Shown here piece by piece: positions 7,018-14,524 of a stretch of 40,165 nt of DNA. Within the stretch, counting starts at the first letter, position 1. Every line of letters begins with the position of its first letter. Position numbers and translations under genes: made by a program. Origin of the DNA: Hydrogenophaga sp. 2FB (lineage in GTDB: Bacteria; Pseudomonadota; Gammaproteobacteria; Burkholderiales; Burkholderiaceae_C); contig NZ_SCML01000057.1 in assembly GCF_005503365.1 (NCBI RefSeq), positions 1 through 40,165 of the forward strand, given 5' to 3'. The notes under the pieces were generated by a model, which did not search any database, was not told the origin of the DNA, and worked only from the letters and a program-made list of their open reading frames with translations.

Positions 7018-7070
7018 TTACCAGAGGGTAATTTACCGTTGGGTATTGACTTTCGATTACCCATGGGTAA
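7018..7070. promoter_or_regulatory. Right operator: three repressor/Cro sites
   Basis: Three 14-base palindromes lie in the 73 bases between the divergent repressor and Cro-like genes: TTACCAGAGGGTAA (7018-7031), TTACCGTTGGGTAT (7033-7046) and the perfect TTACCCATGGGTAA (7057-7070). Centre spacing is 15 and 24 bases. The same site type occurs twice at PL. Confidence 0.9.
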
Positions 7071-7073
7071 ACT
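7046..7073 (+). promoter_or_regulatory. PR-like promoter
   Basis: A -35 box TTGACT (7046-7051), 16-base spacer and -10-like TAAACT (7068-7073) read toward the Cro-like gene. The perfect operator fills most of the spacer, the same arrangement as at PL. The start site would fall at about 7080-7081, on or next to the ATG of the Cro-like gene. Confidence 0.75.
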
Positions 7074-7080
7074 TTCCCGC

Positions 7081-7365
7081 ATGGACTTCAAAACCTTCTT
7101 CACCAATCTGCCCGTCGCCGAGCGCGAATCCTTCGCACAACAGGCGGGGACCAGCAGGGGTTACTGCAACCAGGTCGCCTACGCCAACAAGCAGATCGAG
7201 CTGGGCATGGCCGACGTGTTTGTTGCTCTCGGCGGTGGCCACCTGAATCTGGACGAGTTGCCGCTGACCGATCGTGCCTCCGCCCAGCGCGTCATCCGGG
7301 AGCGTGTTGCAGAACCCGCAGCCGGCAGCGTCGCACCCCAGCCCGCCACCACAGGCCAGAGCTGA
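7081..7365 (+). CDS. Cro-like regulator
   Basis: This 94-residue protein has a helix-turn-helix-like segment at about 13-45 (RESFAQQAGTSRGYCNQVAY) followed by a Pro/Ala-rich tail. It lies divergent from the repressor behind the three-site operator, the classical position of cro. The ATG at 7081 was preferred over in-frame starts inside the operator (7063 and upstream). No Shine-Dalgarno sequence is visible and the predicted transcript start is at or next to the ATG, so translation may be leaderless. It should shut off the repressor and early promoters during lytic growth. Confidence 0.82.
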   Translation: MDFKTFFTNLPVAERESFAQQAGTSRGYCNQVAYANKQIELGMADVFVALGGGHLNLDELPLTDRASAQRVIRERVAEPAAGSVAPQPATTGQS

Positions 7366-7440
7366 TCCATTCACATCACGAGCGCGATTCGAGTTCATGA
7401 CTTGGATCGTGCTTTTTATTTGCCCGAAAGGGGTAGTCAA

Positions 7441-7869
7441 GTGGCGTCAAAACAATTGAGTCCGGTTGAGCAGGGTGAGCTGGCGCTGTCGCGTCGAGCA
7501 CCTGCCAACGACATGCCGATCGAGCTGGTGCGCCGGCAAAAGACCGGCGCGGCCGCGTTCGCACTGGCCTGCCAGTCGTCTGGTTTGGAAGACAAAGAGA
7601 TCTATCTGGCGATCGGCGTGGATGCCGGTTACTTCTCCCGCATAAAGGCCGGCACCGCGACCCTGCAGGCCGACCTCGTGCCGTTCTTCTGCGACGTCGT
7701 GGGCAACCGCATTTATCCGGAGTGGCAGGCGTTCCAGGTGGGCTGCACGCTGGTGCAGATCCAGTCCGAGGCAGAGCGCCGTGCGGATGCAGCCGAGCGC
7801 CGCGCCGCCGAAGCCGAGCTCAAGGTTCGCGTGCTGATGGAAACCTTCCACGCGAGGGCAGCCGCATGA
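7441..7869 (+). CDS. CII-like / HTH transcriptional regulator
   Basis: This 142-residue protein has a helix-turn-helix region at about 50-85 (EIYLAIGVDAGYFSRIKAGT) and a charged C-terminal helix of heptad character (SEAERRADAAERRAAEAELK), a likely oligomerisation coiled coil. The GTG start at 7441 follows GAAAGGGG at 7426-7433; the longer frame starts at a poorly placed TTG. It is the second gene of the rightward operon, the slot of lambda cII, and is similar in length and layout to the CII-like regulators of beta-proteobacterial phages. Control of lysogeny is likely but inferred. Confidence 0.72.
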   Translation: MASKQLSPVEQGELALSRRAPANDMPIELVRRQKTGAAAFALACQSSGLEDKEIYLAIGVDAGYFSRIKAGTATLQADLVPFFCDVVGNRIYPEWQAFQVGCTLVQIQSEAERRADAAERRAAEAELKVRVLMETFHARAAA

Positions 7870-8162
7870 CCACATCTATCTACTGGCCAGGCACGCGCAT
7901 TGTGCGCAGCCGCGGCAACGGCTTTGACCTCGCCGCGCGCCGCGCCCAGGGCCCTGGCATCTTTGCCACGCCCGCCGAGCAGGTGAAGGCCACGGCCTAC
8001 CTGCGCGGGGTGGCGAACGGCCAGGCATCGCGGGCGAAGCAGCCGGGCCCGGCGCCTGACCACAGCCACCCCGTGATGCCGAACCTGAGCAACCGCGCCA
8101 CGAGCCAGCTGAAGAAGGGCCCGGCCCCGATCAGCCTGGCCAAACAACGAGGTGCGGCATGA
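7866..8162 (+). CDS. Small basic early protein, unknown function
   Basis: This 98-residue, strongly basic protein is low in hydrophobics and looks partly disordered, with a Pro/Gly-rich middle. It starts at an ATG overlapping the regulator's stop (ATGA) and ends overlapping the next gene the same way. No known domain can be recognised. Its place before the replication initiator suggests a DNA-linked accessory role, but nothing proves it. Confidence 0.62.
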   Translation: MTTSIYWPGTRIVRSRGNGFDLAARRAQGPGIFATPAEQVKATAYLRGVANGQASRAKQPGPAPDHSHPVMPNLSNRATSQLKKGPAPISLAKQRGAA

Positions 8163-8410
8163 ACGCGCCAGAGCCGGTACGCCAGCCTCTGAGCGACGAA
8201 GAGGTCGACCTGCACATCAGCGATTGCGGGCGCCGCATGGTGGCTGCGATGGCCGCAGGGGACCGCCCTGATGCTGACCAATGGCGCGAGCGCATGTATG
8301 AGGCGATCAACAGCCGCACGCCAGAGCACCGGGCCCGCATGACCGCGCGCATCGACTCGGCCATCTGGTTCCAGAGCGAGGAAGCGCTGGCGATGGGGAA
8401 GGCGCCCTGA
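8159..8410 (+). CDS. Small helical early protein, unknown function
   Basis: This 83-residue acidic helical protein starts at an ATG overlapping the preceding stop and has its stop overlapping the initiator's ATG, so it is coupled on both sides. It contains an evenly charged amphipathic central region (LSDEEVDLHISDCGRRM) and no membrane segment. I do not recognise a family. Confidence 0.62.
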   Translation: MNAPEPVRQPLSDEEVDLHISDCGRRMVAAMAAGDRPDADQWRERMYEAINSRTPEHRARMTARIDSAIWFQSEEALAMGKAP

Positions 8411-9333
8411 TGGCCGACTGGATCAAGATGCGCAGCAGCCTGCTGACCAATCCACGGGTCACGCGCATGGCTCGGGTGCTCTTGCAAGACCCCGAATACC
8501 TCGCCTGGATGTACTCCGGGCGTGACGTCACGCGTGACGAGAGCGTGACGAAGCGTGACGTTTCGGTCGTCACACGCATTGTCGTCGGAGGCCTTTTGCC
8601 GGTCTGGTCGATGGTGAATGAGACCGCAGCGCGTGACGGTGTCGTGCGTCACGCGTCGTCACACGAAGTCGACGACGCGGCAGGAATCCCCGGTTTCTTC
8701 CGGGCGTTGGCCGCTGTTGAATGGGCCGAGGAATTGCCCGATGGATCGGGCGTTCGGTTCAACAACTTCGAGGAACACAACAGCCCGCAGAAGGAGCGGT
8801 CACTAACCGGGAAGTCTGGTGCGGAGCGCACAAAAGAGTACCGGGAGCGCAAGAAGCAAGGGCTGTCCGGCGTGACGAATGGTGACGCTGGAAGTGACGA
8901 GCTGCGTGACGTCACCGTGACGTCACAGCGTGACGACAGAGAAGAGAAGAAGAGAGAAGAGAAGAAAGACTCTCTTACGTCGTCAGCCAAGCTGCCGACC
9001 TGCCCGACGCAGTCCTTGATCGACCTGTATCACGAGATGCTGCCCGACCTGCCGCAGGTCAGGCTGGCGACAAAGGACCGCACACGGGCCCTGGCCAAGG
9101 CCTGGACCTTTGCCCTGCAGTCCAGGCGTGCCGATGGCTCACGCCGTGCCGAGACCTCCGAGCAGGCCGTGCAGTGGTTCCGCGACTACTTCGCTCGCGC
9201 TGGACAAAACGATTTCCTGATGGGCCGCACGCCGCGCAGCGGTGAACACGCGAACTGGCGCTGCGACCTCGACTTCCTCCTGACCGATCGCGGCATGAAG
9301 CACGTGATCGAGAAAACCCTGGACCCAGCATGA
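8410..9333 (+). CDS. Replication initiator (lambda O-like)
   Basis: This 307-residue protein starts MADWIKMRSSLLTNPRVTRMA, an N-terminal pattern of phage replication proteins that carry a winged-helix DNA-binding domain. The centre (about residues 150-200) is a charged linker with an EEKKREEKK run. The C-terminal domain (about 200-307) has Trp-rich helices (WFRDYF) like helicase-loader segments of O/DnaT-type proteins. It sits directly before dnaB with overlapping codons, matching the O-P pair of lambdoid phages with a phage DnaB in the P slot. The coding sequence carries many CGTGACG repeats, so the origin is probably within the gene, as lambda ori is in O. Confidence 0.82.
   Translation: MADWIKMRSSLLTNPRVTRMARVLLQDPEYLAWMYSGRDVTRDESVTKRDVSVVTRIVVGGLLPVWSMVNETAARDGVVRHASSHEVDDAAGIPGFFRALAAVEWAEELPDGSGVRFNNFEEHNSPQKERSLTGKSGAERTKEYRERKKQGLSGVTNGDAGSDELRDVTVTSQRDDREEKKREEKKDSLTSSAKLPTCPTQSLIDLYHEMLPDLPQVRLATKDRTRALAKAWTFALQSRRADGSRRAETSEQAVQWFRDYFARAGQNDFLMGRTPRSGEHANWRCDLDFLLTDRGMKHVIEKTLDPA
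8521..8981. other. Probable phage origin: CGTGACG iteron clusters and purine tract
   Basis: Inside the initiator gene, CGTGACG occurs on the plus strand at 8521, 8533, 8544, 8554, 8632, 8871, 8905, 8916 and 8929, with reverse copies (CGTCAC[G/A/C]) at 8526, 8568, 8647, 8657, 8910 and 8921. The first four direct copies are 10-12 bases apart, about one helical turn. The last cluster is followed by a purine tract (8936-8970, AGAAGAGAAG-type). Iterons next to a biased tract inside an initiator gene match the plan of lambda ori. Assignment is by pattern only. Confidence 0.72.
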
Positions 9334-10754
9334 ACATGAACGAACCCGAGGACTTCCTGGCCGACCCCGAGGCCGCCGCGCTGCGCGTGCCGCCGCACTC
9401 CATCGAAGCCGAAGCCAGTGTGCTGGGCGGGCTGTTGCTCGACAACGGGGCCTGGGAGCGGGTGGGCGATCTGGTGACCGAATCCGACTTCTACCGCAGC
9501 GAGCACCGCTTGCTGTTCGGCACCATCGCCGCGCTGGTGAACTCGCTCAAGCCCGCCGACGTGATCACCGTCTTCGAGCGGCTGCGCGACCAGGGGCAGG
9601 CGGACAAGGCCGGCGGCCTGGTCTACATCAACGAGCTGGCCCAGCACCGTCTCAGCACCGCGAACATGCGCCGCTACGCCGAGATCGTGCGGGAGAAGGC
9701 ATTGCTGCGCCGCATGGTGGAACTTAGCGACGAGATCGCCACGAGCGCCTTCAACCCCGGCGACCGCACCGCCACCGATCTGTTGGACCATGCGCAGCAG
9801 GTGTTCGTTGGCCTGGGAGACCAGGGCGCGCCTCGCGACGATTGGCAGGACAGCAACGACGGCATGGTGTCGCTGATCGACCGCATCCAGGCGCAGGCGG
9901 ACGGCGAGGGACAGTCCAACTTCGTGTCGACCGGCCTGGCCGAACTCGACGAACTACTCAACGGTGGATTCCGGGAGGGGCACCTGATCGCGCTGGGTGG
10001 CCGCCCAAGCATGGGCAAGACCGCGCTGGCCATGAGCATCGGCAACACCTTCGCCGAGGCCGGACACGCGGTGGGCATGCTGTCGATGGAGATGCCGCGC
10101 ACCGAGGTGCACGAGCGCCGCATGTCCATGGTGTCGCAGATCCACCTGAGCCGCATCCAGCGCGGCGAGCGCTTGCGGGACTTCGACTGGCCCAGGCTCA
10201 CCGGTGCCAGCGAGCGCATCCGCAGCACGCCGTTCTACACCAGCGACCAGACAGGCCTGAACATCAACCAGGTGCGCGCCAAGGCCCGCGCGCTCAAGCG
10301 CCGTCACGGACTGCGCCTGCTGATCGTCGACTACCTGGGTCTGATGGCCGGGACCGACCACAAGGCGCCGCGCGCGTACCAGCTCGACGAGATCACCAAG
10401 GGTCTCAAGGCCCTCGCCAAGGAACTGAGCATCACGGTGTTGATGCTGGCCCAGGTCGGTCGAGAAGTGGAGAAGCGGCCCGACCAGCGCCCGTTGATGT
10501 CCGACTTCCGCGACAGCGGATCGGTGGAGCAGGACGCTGATGTGTGCATGTTCGTCTACCGGGAGTGCCGCGCGAAGCCTGGCCTGCCCAAGGAATGGGA
10601 CTACATCGCCGAGCTGATCGTGCCCAAGCAGCGCGGCGGTTCTGCCGGCAAGGTCGAGGTGATGTACGTGGGCGAAAACACCCTGTTCAAGGACTGGCCC
10701 GAGGACCAGCCGAAGCCGGAATCCCGGGTGCGCGTGCAAGGGGGTGGTCTGTGA
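9330..10754 (+). CDS. dnaB: Replicative DNA helicase, DnaB family
   Basis: This 474-residue, full-length hexameric 5'-3' helicase unwinds DNA at the phage fork. An N-terminal DnaB domain (about 18-125, from VPPHSIEAEASVLGGLL) is followed by a linker and a RecA-like domain. Walker A is GRPSMGKT (224-231) and Walker B is LLIVDYLGLM (330-339); the sensor region SGSVEQDADV is near 400. The ATG overlaps the initiator stop (ATGA). Having its own DnaB means the phage may need less host helicase loading. The protein looks complete. Confidence 0.96.
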   Translation: MNMNEPEDFLADPEAAALRVPPHSIEAEASVLGGLLLDNGAWERVGDLVTESDFYRSEHRLLFGTIAALVNSLKPADVITVFERLRDQGQADKAGGLVYINELAQHRLSTANMRRYAEIVREKALLRRMVELSDEIATSAFNPGDRTATDLLDHAQQVFVGLGDQGAPRDDWQDSNDGMVSLIDRIQAQADGEGQSNFVSTGLAELDELLNGGFREGHLIALGGRPSMGKTALAMSIGNTFAEAGHAVGMLSMEMPRTEVHERRMSMVSQIHLSRIQRGERLRDFDWPRLTGASERIRSTPFYTSDQTGLNINQVRAKARALKRRHGLRLLIVDYLGLMAGTDHKAPRAYQLDEITKGLKALAKELSITVLMLAQVGREVEKRPDQRPLMSDFRDSGSVEQDADVCMFVYRECRAKPGLPKEWDYIAELIVPKQRGGSAGKVEVMYVGENTLFKDWPEDQPKPESRVRVQGGGL

Positions 10755-11266
10755 TCGTGCTCGGAATCGACCCAGGATTGACGGGCGCATGCGCTGTGCT
10801 CGGCCACAACGGCCTGCTGGCCGTCTTCGATCTCCCAACCATGGAGATACCCGGCGTAGGCCCGAAGGCGCTGGTGAAACGCAAGGTAGACGGCCTGGCA
10901 CTGCGCCGCCGCATCCTGGAACTCTGCCCCGCCGATGAGCCAATCGCCGCGGTGGTGGAAGCCGTCGGGACCATGGGCGGCAAGGACAACAGCGTGCAGA
11001 CGCAGGGCTCGCTGCTGCGCACGCTCGGCGCCGTTGAATGCGTGCTCGAGTGCTTGAGCCTCACGGTGGACTACGCCCACCCCCAGACCTGGAAACGCTT
11101 CTTCGGCCTGATCGATCCGAAGCTGAGCGCCACCGAGCGCAAGGCCAAGGCGCTGCACATGGCCCGCACGCTGTACCCGGGCTGCCCCGACATCGCCCGC
11201 GCCAAGGACCACAACCGCGCCGAGTCGATCCTGATCGCGCACTGGCAGATGAGGAGCACCGCATGA
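10751..11266 (+). CDS. RuvC-like Holliday junction resolvase
   Basis: This 171-residue protein has the RNase H fold of RuvC-type resolvases. It opens with the metal-binding strand LGIDPGLTGACAV (first Asp at residue 6); a Glu follows in AVVEAVG, and the C-terminal acidic pair lies in KDHNRAESILIAHW. Phage members resolve branched DNA before packaging. The GTG start overlaps the dnaB stop in a GTGA junction, and the next gene overlaps its own stop. The length is normal for the family. Confidence 0.88.
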   Translation: MIVLGIDPGLTGACAVLGHNGLLAVFDLPTMEIPGVGPKALVKRKVDGLALRRRILELCPADEPIAAVVEAVGTMGGKDNSVQTQGSLLRTLGAVECVLECLSLTVDYAHPQTWKRFFGLIDPKLSATERKAKALHMARTLYPGCPDIARAKDHNRAESILIAHWQMRSTA

Positions 11267-12057
11267 AGATCGAAACCATTGGATCCGCCACCCTGTACCT
11301 GGGTGACAGCCTGCAGGTGCTGCAAAGCCTAGCGGCCGGTACCGCCGACGCGGTGATCACCGACCCGCCGTATTCCAGCGGCGGCGCGTTCCGCGGCGAC
11401 CGTGCGCAAGACACGAAGACCAAGTACTTGAGCAGCGACAGCGGCAACCACGAGAAAACCCAGAACTTCGGAGGCGACAACCGCGACCAGCGCGCGTTCC
11501 ACTTCTGGTCTGCACTCTGGGCGGCCGAGGCGCTGCGCGCAAGCGCACCAGGCGCGCCGGCTCTGTTCTTCACCGACTGGCGACAGCTTCCCATCTCCAC
11601 TGACTACCTGCAGGCCGGCGGCTGGGTGTGGCGTGGCGTCGTTCCCTGGGCGAAGAAAAGCACACGGCCGCAGATGGGGCGCTTCTCTGCCCAATGCGAA
11701 TACGTGGTGTGGGGCAGCGCCGGTCCGATGCCGGTCGAGCGCGAGGTCGGGTGTCTCCCGGGCTTCTACGAGTTTCAGGCGCCGCAGGACCGCGAGCACA
11801 TCACCCAGAAGCCGGTGGAACTCATGGGCGCCATGGTTGAGATCTGCAGGCCGGGCGGTCTGGTGCTGGATCCGTTCATGGGCAGCGGAACCACCGGCGT
11901 GGCCGCCATGCAGCTGGGCCGCAAGTTCATCGGCATCGAGCAGAACCCCGAGTACTTCGAAATCTCATGCCGACGCATTCGCGAGGCGATGGAGGCGGGG
12001 CGCATGTTTGAGCAGCAGCTGCAGGAGCAAGGCGACCTGCTGGGAGCAGACGCATGA
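11263..12057 (+). CDS. DNA methyltransferase (beta class, N6-adenine or N4-cytosine)
   Basis: This 264-residue protein has motif IV DPPY at 34-37 near the start and the AdoMet-binding motif DPFMGSGTT at 203-211 near the end. This order defines the beta class. DPPY is most often seen in adenine-N6 enzymes. The region between (about 105-165) is the likely target-recognition domain. No restriction endonuclease gene lies nearby, so it is solitary and probably protects phage DNA from host restriction or marks it for regulation or packaging. It overlaps genes on both sides by 4 bases. Confidence 0.9.
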   Translation: MKIETIGSATLYLGDSLQVLQSLAAGTADAVITDPPYSSGGAFRGDRAQDTKTKYLSSDSGNHEKTQNFGGDNRDQRAFHFWSALWAAEALRASAPGAPALFFTDWRQLPISTDYLQAGGWVWRGVVPWAKKSTRPQMGRFSAQCEYVVWGSAGPMPVEREVGCLPGFYEFQAPQDREHITQKPVELMGAMVEICRPGGLVLDPFMGSGTTGVAAMQLGRKFIGIEQNPEYFEISCRRIREAMEAGRMFEQQLQEQGDLLGADA

Positions 12058-12236
12058 AGCCCGCCGACTTCGACCTGCAGCACACCGACATTCCCCAGCC
12101 CAAAGAGCTGGACGAAGAGATCGCTACCCACGACTGGCCGCTGCCACCGGTGAAGCCGTGGGCACCGCTGCCCGATCGGCCGGTCTCCCTGTGGACGCAG
12201 ATCCGGGAATCCAAGCTGCTGCGGGGGCGCTCATGA
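12054..12236 (+). CDS. 60-residue early protein, unknown function
   Basis: This short acidic, Pro/Trp-containing protein is coupled to the methyltransferase gene by an ATGA overlap and to the next gene by the same junction. It has no Cys, membrane segment or clear fold. Coupling on both sides and plausible codon use support it as a real gene; the function cannot be inferred. Confidence 0.58.
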   Translation: MKPADFDLQHTDIPQPKELDEEIATHDWPLPPVKPWAPLPDRPVSLWTQIRESKLLRGRS

Positions 12237-12703
12237 GCAAAGTCGTCATCATCAAAAACGACCAGGGCCGCCTGGAAGGCATCGACCTGCAGGGCCAGCG
12301 CGCGTACCAGAAGTGGCGCCGCCTGGTCACTGACCTGCCCGTGGGTCAGACGCTCAGCTTCAGCTACCGCATGCCGCGCAGCCCGGCGCACCACCGGTTG
12401 TTCTTCGCGAAGCTCAACAGCCTGCTGGCGCGTACCGAGGCGTTCACCGAGTTGGACAAGCTGCGCTACTGGATCGTCATGGGTGCGGGCTATTTCGACC
12501 TGGTGCCCGGGTTCGACGGCAAGCCCAACGCCATCCCGCGCTCGCTCGACTTCGAATCGATGGACGAAGTGGAGTTCGGCGAGCTGCACCGCCAGGTCGA
12601 CAGCTTCCTGTGGGGACCGCGCGCCCAGCAAACCCTCTGGCCCCACCTCGACGAAGAAGGCCGGTACCGGTGCGTCGAGAGCTTTCTGCGGGAATTCGAG
12701 TGA
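12233..12703 (+). CDS. DUF1367-like phage protein
   Basis: This 156-residue protein resembles the DUF1367 family found beside nin-type genes in lambdoid phages. Visible features are a basic start (MSKVVIIKNDQGRLEGID) and the motif SPAHHRLFFAKLN at about 43-55. It also has a helical region with a Trp and the closing CVESFLREFE. The ATG overlaps the preceding stop. The family sits among recombination genes (for example near ninB and ruvC-like genes), so an accessory role in phage DNA metabolism is likely; its biochemistry is not known to me. Confidence 0.75.
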   Translation: MSKVVIIKNDQGRLEGIDLQGQRAYQKWRRLVTDLPVGQTLSFSYRMPRSPAHHRLFFAKLNSLLARTEAFTELDKLRYWIVMGAGYFDLVPGFDGKPNAIPRSLDFESMDEVEFGELHRQVDSFLWGPRAQQTLWPHLDEEGRYRCVESFLREFE

Positions 12704-12740
12704 TGCCATCCCAATCAACCACCCACGCAAAGGACCACCC

Positions 12741-13583
12741 GTGTACGCATACAACCGCTTGACCGACAACGACCGCCATTTCGGACCCATCGACATCGGC
12801 GAGCGCGGCGACAGCTGGCGCCCGCTTGGCATCACCATCAAGTCCGGGGACGAAGAGAACTCAGGTTGTGCCCTCTACCTGCGCGCACTCGGCTGGACCG
12901 TGCGGGTGCGCCTGCCGGCCGTGGTCAAACCGTGGCGCACGAAGATTCAAGCCACTTACTGGGACGCGGCGACCATCGAGCGCATGGGCCGCGACTGGTA
13001 CTGGGACATCCACCCGCGCGAATACGGCTTCCAACTGAGCGATGGATTCCTGCAGGTGTTTCTCGGCGCGCAGACACACGACAGCACTACCACCCAAAGC
13101 TGGTCGAAGTTTCTCCCCTGGACGCAACTGCGCCACATCCGCACCAGCTACTACGACGGCGACGGCAGGCATTTCTGGACGGAATGGAGCCGGCCGCGAG
13201 GCTTCACATTTCGCGATCAATGGGCATCCACGCAGGCCGCAAAGAAGGCCTGCCCGACCGCCGTTTTCGAATTTGATGACTACGACGGCAAGCGCATTCG
13301 AGCGACCTGTCGCGTGGAAGAGCGCGAGTACAGGCACGGCGAAGGCTGGTTCAAATGGCTCTCGCTGTTCCGCAGTCGCCGAATCTGCCGGTCGCTTAGC
13401 CTCGAATTCAGCGAGGAAGTCGGGCCAGAAAAAGGTTCGTGGAAGGGTGGCACGACGGGCCACGGCATCGACATGCTGCCGGACGAATCTCCCGAGGCCG
13501 CATTCCGACGCTACTGCGAGCAGGAACACCGGGACAAGAACGGCCGCTACCGCATCACCTACGTCGGGCGCGTGGAGGGCTGA
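12741..13583 (+). CDS. Phage protein of unknown function, Trp/aromatic-rich
   Basis: This 280-residue protein starts at a GTG (12741) preceded by AAGGA. It is unusually rich in Trp, Tyr and His, with many charged residues and a predicted mixed alpha/beta structure without membrane segments. Repeated tryptophan pairs and acidic turns (YYDGDGRHFWTEW, EFDDYDGKRI) are visible. I recall similar proteins in Ralstonia and Burkholderia phages annotated only as hypothetical. It ends directly against the HNH-like gene (TGATG). Function unknown. Confidence 0.68.
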   Translation: MYAYNRLTDNDRHFGPIDIGERGDSWRPLGITIKSGDEENSGCALYLRALGWTVRVRLPAVVKPWRTKIQATYWDAATIERMGRDWYWDIHPREYGFQLSDGFLQVFLGAQTHDSTTTQSWSKFLPWTQLRHIRTSYYDGDGRHFWTEWSRPRGFTFRDQWASTQAAKKACPTAVFEFDDYDGKRIRATCRVEEREYRHGEGWFKWLSLFRSRRICRSLSLEFSEEVGPEKGSWKGGTTGHGIDMLPDESPEAAFRRYCEQEHRDKNGRYRITYVGRVEG

Positions 13584-13882
13584 TGCAAAGCAAGAATAAA
13601 AAGGCCCCCACGGTCGCCGAAGCCGCATACATCCGCTACGTGGCGGTCCAGCCTTGCGCGGTGTGCGACGAAGGTGGAGGCGAAGCCGACCCATCTGAAG
13701 TCCACGAGATCGAACAGGGCAACTGGTGGCTCTCCATCGCCCTGTGCGGCGGGTGCCATCGCGGCCCACTCAACGGCCTGCACGGCCAACGCCAGATGTG
13801 GAAGCTGAAGAAGCTGGACGAGCAGCAAGCCCTGGCCATCACCATCCGCCGGGTGTTCCTGGCAGCGAGGGGCGCCCACTGA
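13583..13882 (+). CDS. HNH-like / treble-clef zinc protein
   Basis: This 99-residue basic protein has a zinc-knuckle pattern: Cys25/Cys28 (PCAVCDE), His41-Glu42 (EVHEIEQG) and Cys55/Cys58/His59 (LCGGCHRG). The CxxC, HE and CxxCH order is that of small HNH or Ref/DUF968-type proteins, which are RecA-linked or homing-like nucleases. The catalytic His candidate is His41, but the central part is shorter than in typical HNH enzymes, so it may bind DNA without cutting it. It overlaps the flanking genes by one base on each side (TGATG). Confidence 0.7.
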   Translation: MQSKNKKAPTVAEAAYIRYVAVQPCAVCDEGGGEADPSEVHEIEQGNWWLSIALCGGCHRGPLNGLHGQRQMWKLKKLDEQQALAITIRRVFLAARGAH

Positions 13883-14352
13883 TGACAGCAGCGATCTCGA
13901 TCGAATGCCGCGCACAGCTTGAAGCGTTGGGCCTGTGGCCCCTCGTGTCGGTTGCGCTCGCCCGGTCGAGGTCATCCCGCGAGCGTGCCCACCGCAGCCT
14001 GAAGGCCTGCCGCGAGGACATGAACACATCCCGCCAGATGGAGCTGCAGTTCGACGCGCCCGCCCAACCCGCAAAGGCAGAGCCGGCCATCCTGAAGATC
14101 ACCGCACGCCCAATCCCCAGGCCCATGGACGTGGACAGCATCCCGATCGGCTCAACCGTCCGAACACCTACCGGCGCACTCGCCGAGGTACTGGCATACC
14201 GTGGCGGCCGTCGCATTGGGGGAGGGCAGAAGGACGATCACGAGCGCCTCTTCTGTCGCTACATCACCGCAAAGAACCGCCGATTCGGCACCCTGCTCAT
14301 CAAGCCCGAGCTTGTCGAAGTAGTACCAAAGGAAGAAACCCATGAGTCGTGA
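13882..14352 (+). CDS. Early phage protein of unknown function
   Basis: This 156-residue protein has an N-terminal helical part (about 1-50) and a Pro-rich linker. A compact C-terminal beta-rich domain (about 90-156) contains the segment SIPIGSTVRTPTGALAEVL, like a small barrel that follows a DNA-binding helix. The ATG overlaps the HNH-like stop by one base. No family can be assigned with confidence. It is near the end of the early operon. Confidence 0.62.
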   Translation: MTAAISIECRAQLEALGLWPLVSVALARSRSSRERAHRSLKACREDMNTSRQMELQFDAPAQPAKAEPAILKITARPIPRPMDVDSIPIGSTVRTPTGALAEVLAYRGGRRIGGGQKDDHERLFCRYITAKNRRFGTLLIKPELVEVVPKEETHES

Positions 14353-14524
14353 CCGGACCAAACCACACATAGCACTGCACGGTGCGTGGTGGAGATGCTC
14401 TTCCTGCGAAAGCGTAATGAGCCGGCTCGTCCGTTGGCCGGCGCTGCCCTTTTGGTACGTGGGTGAGGGTTCAACGCCGGCCGAGGCCTACAAGAACTGG
14501 GAAAAGGTGAAACATGGGACGTAA
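14342..14524 (+). CDS. 60-residue CxxC protein
   Basis: This short protein has two adjacent cysteines (WWRCSSCESV) near residue 20 and aromatic residues in its second half. It overlaps the end of the previous gene by 11 bases and the start of the terminase small subunit by 11 bases. A redox or half zinc-ribbon role is possible. Position and overlaps support it as real. Confidence 0.55.
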   Translation: MSRDRTKPHIALHGAWWRCSSCESVMSRLVRWPALPFWYVGEGSTPAEAYKNWEKVKHGT

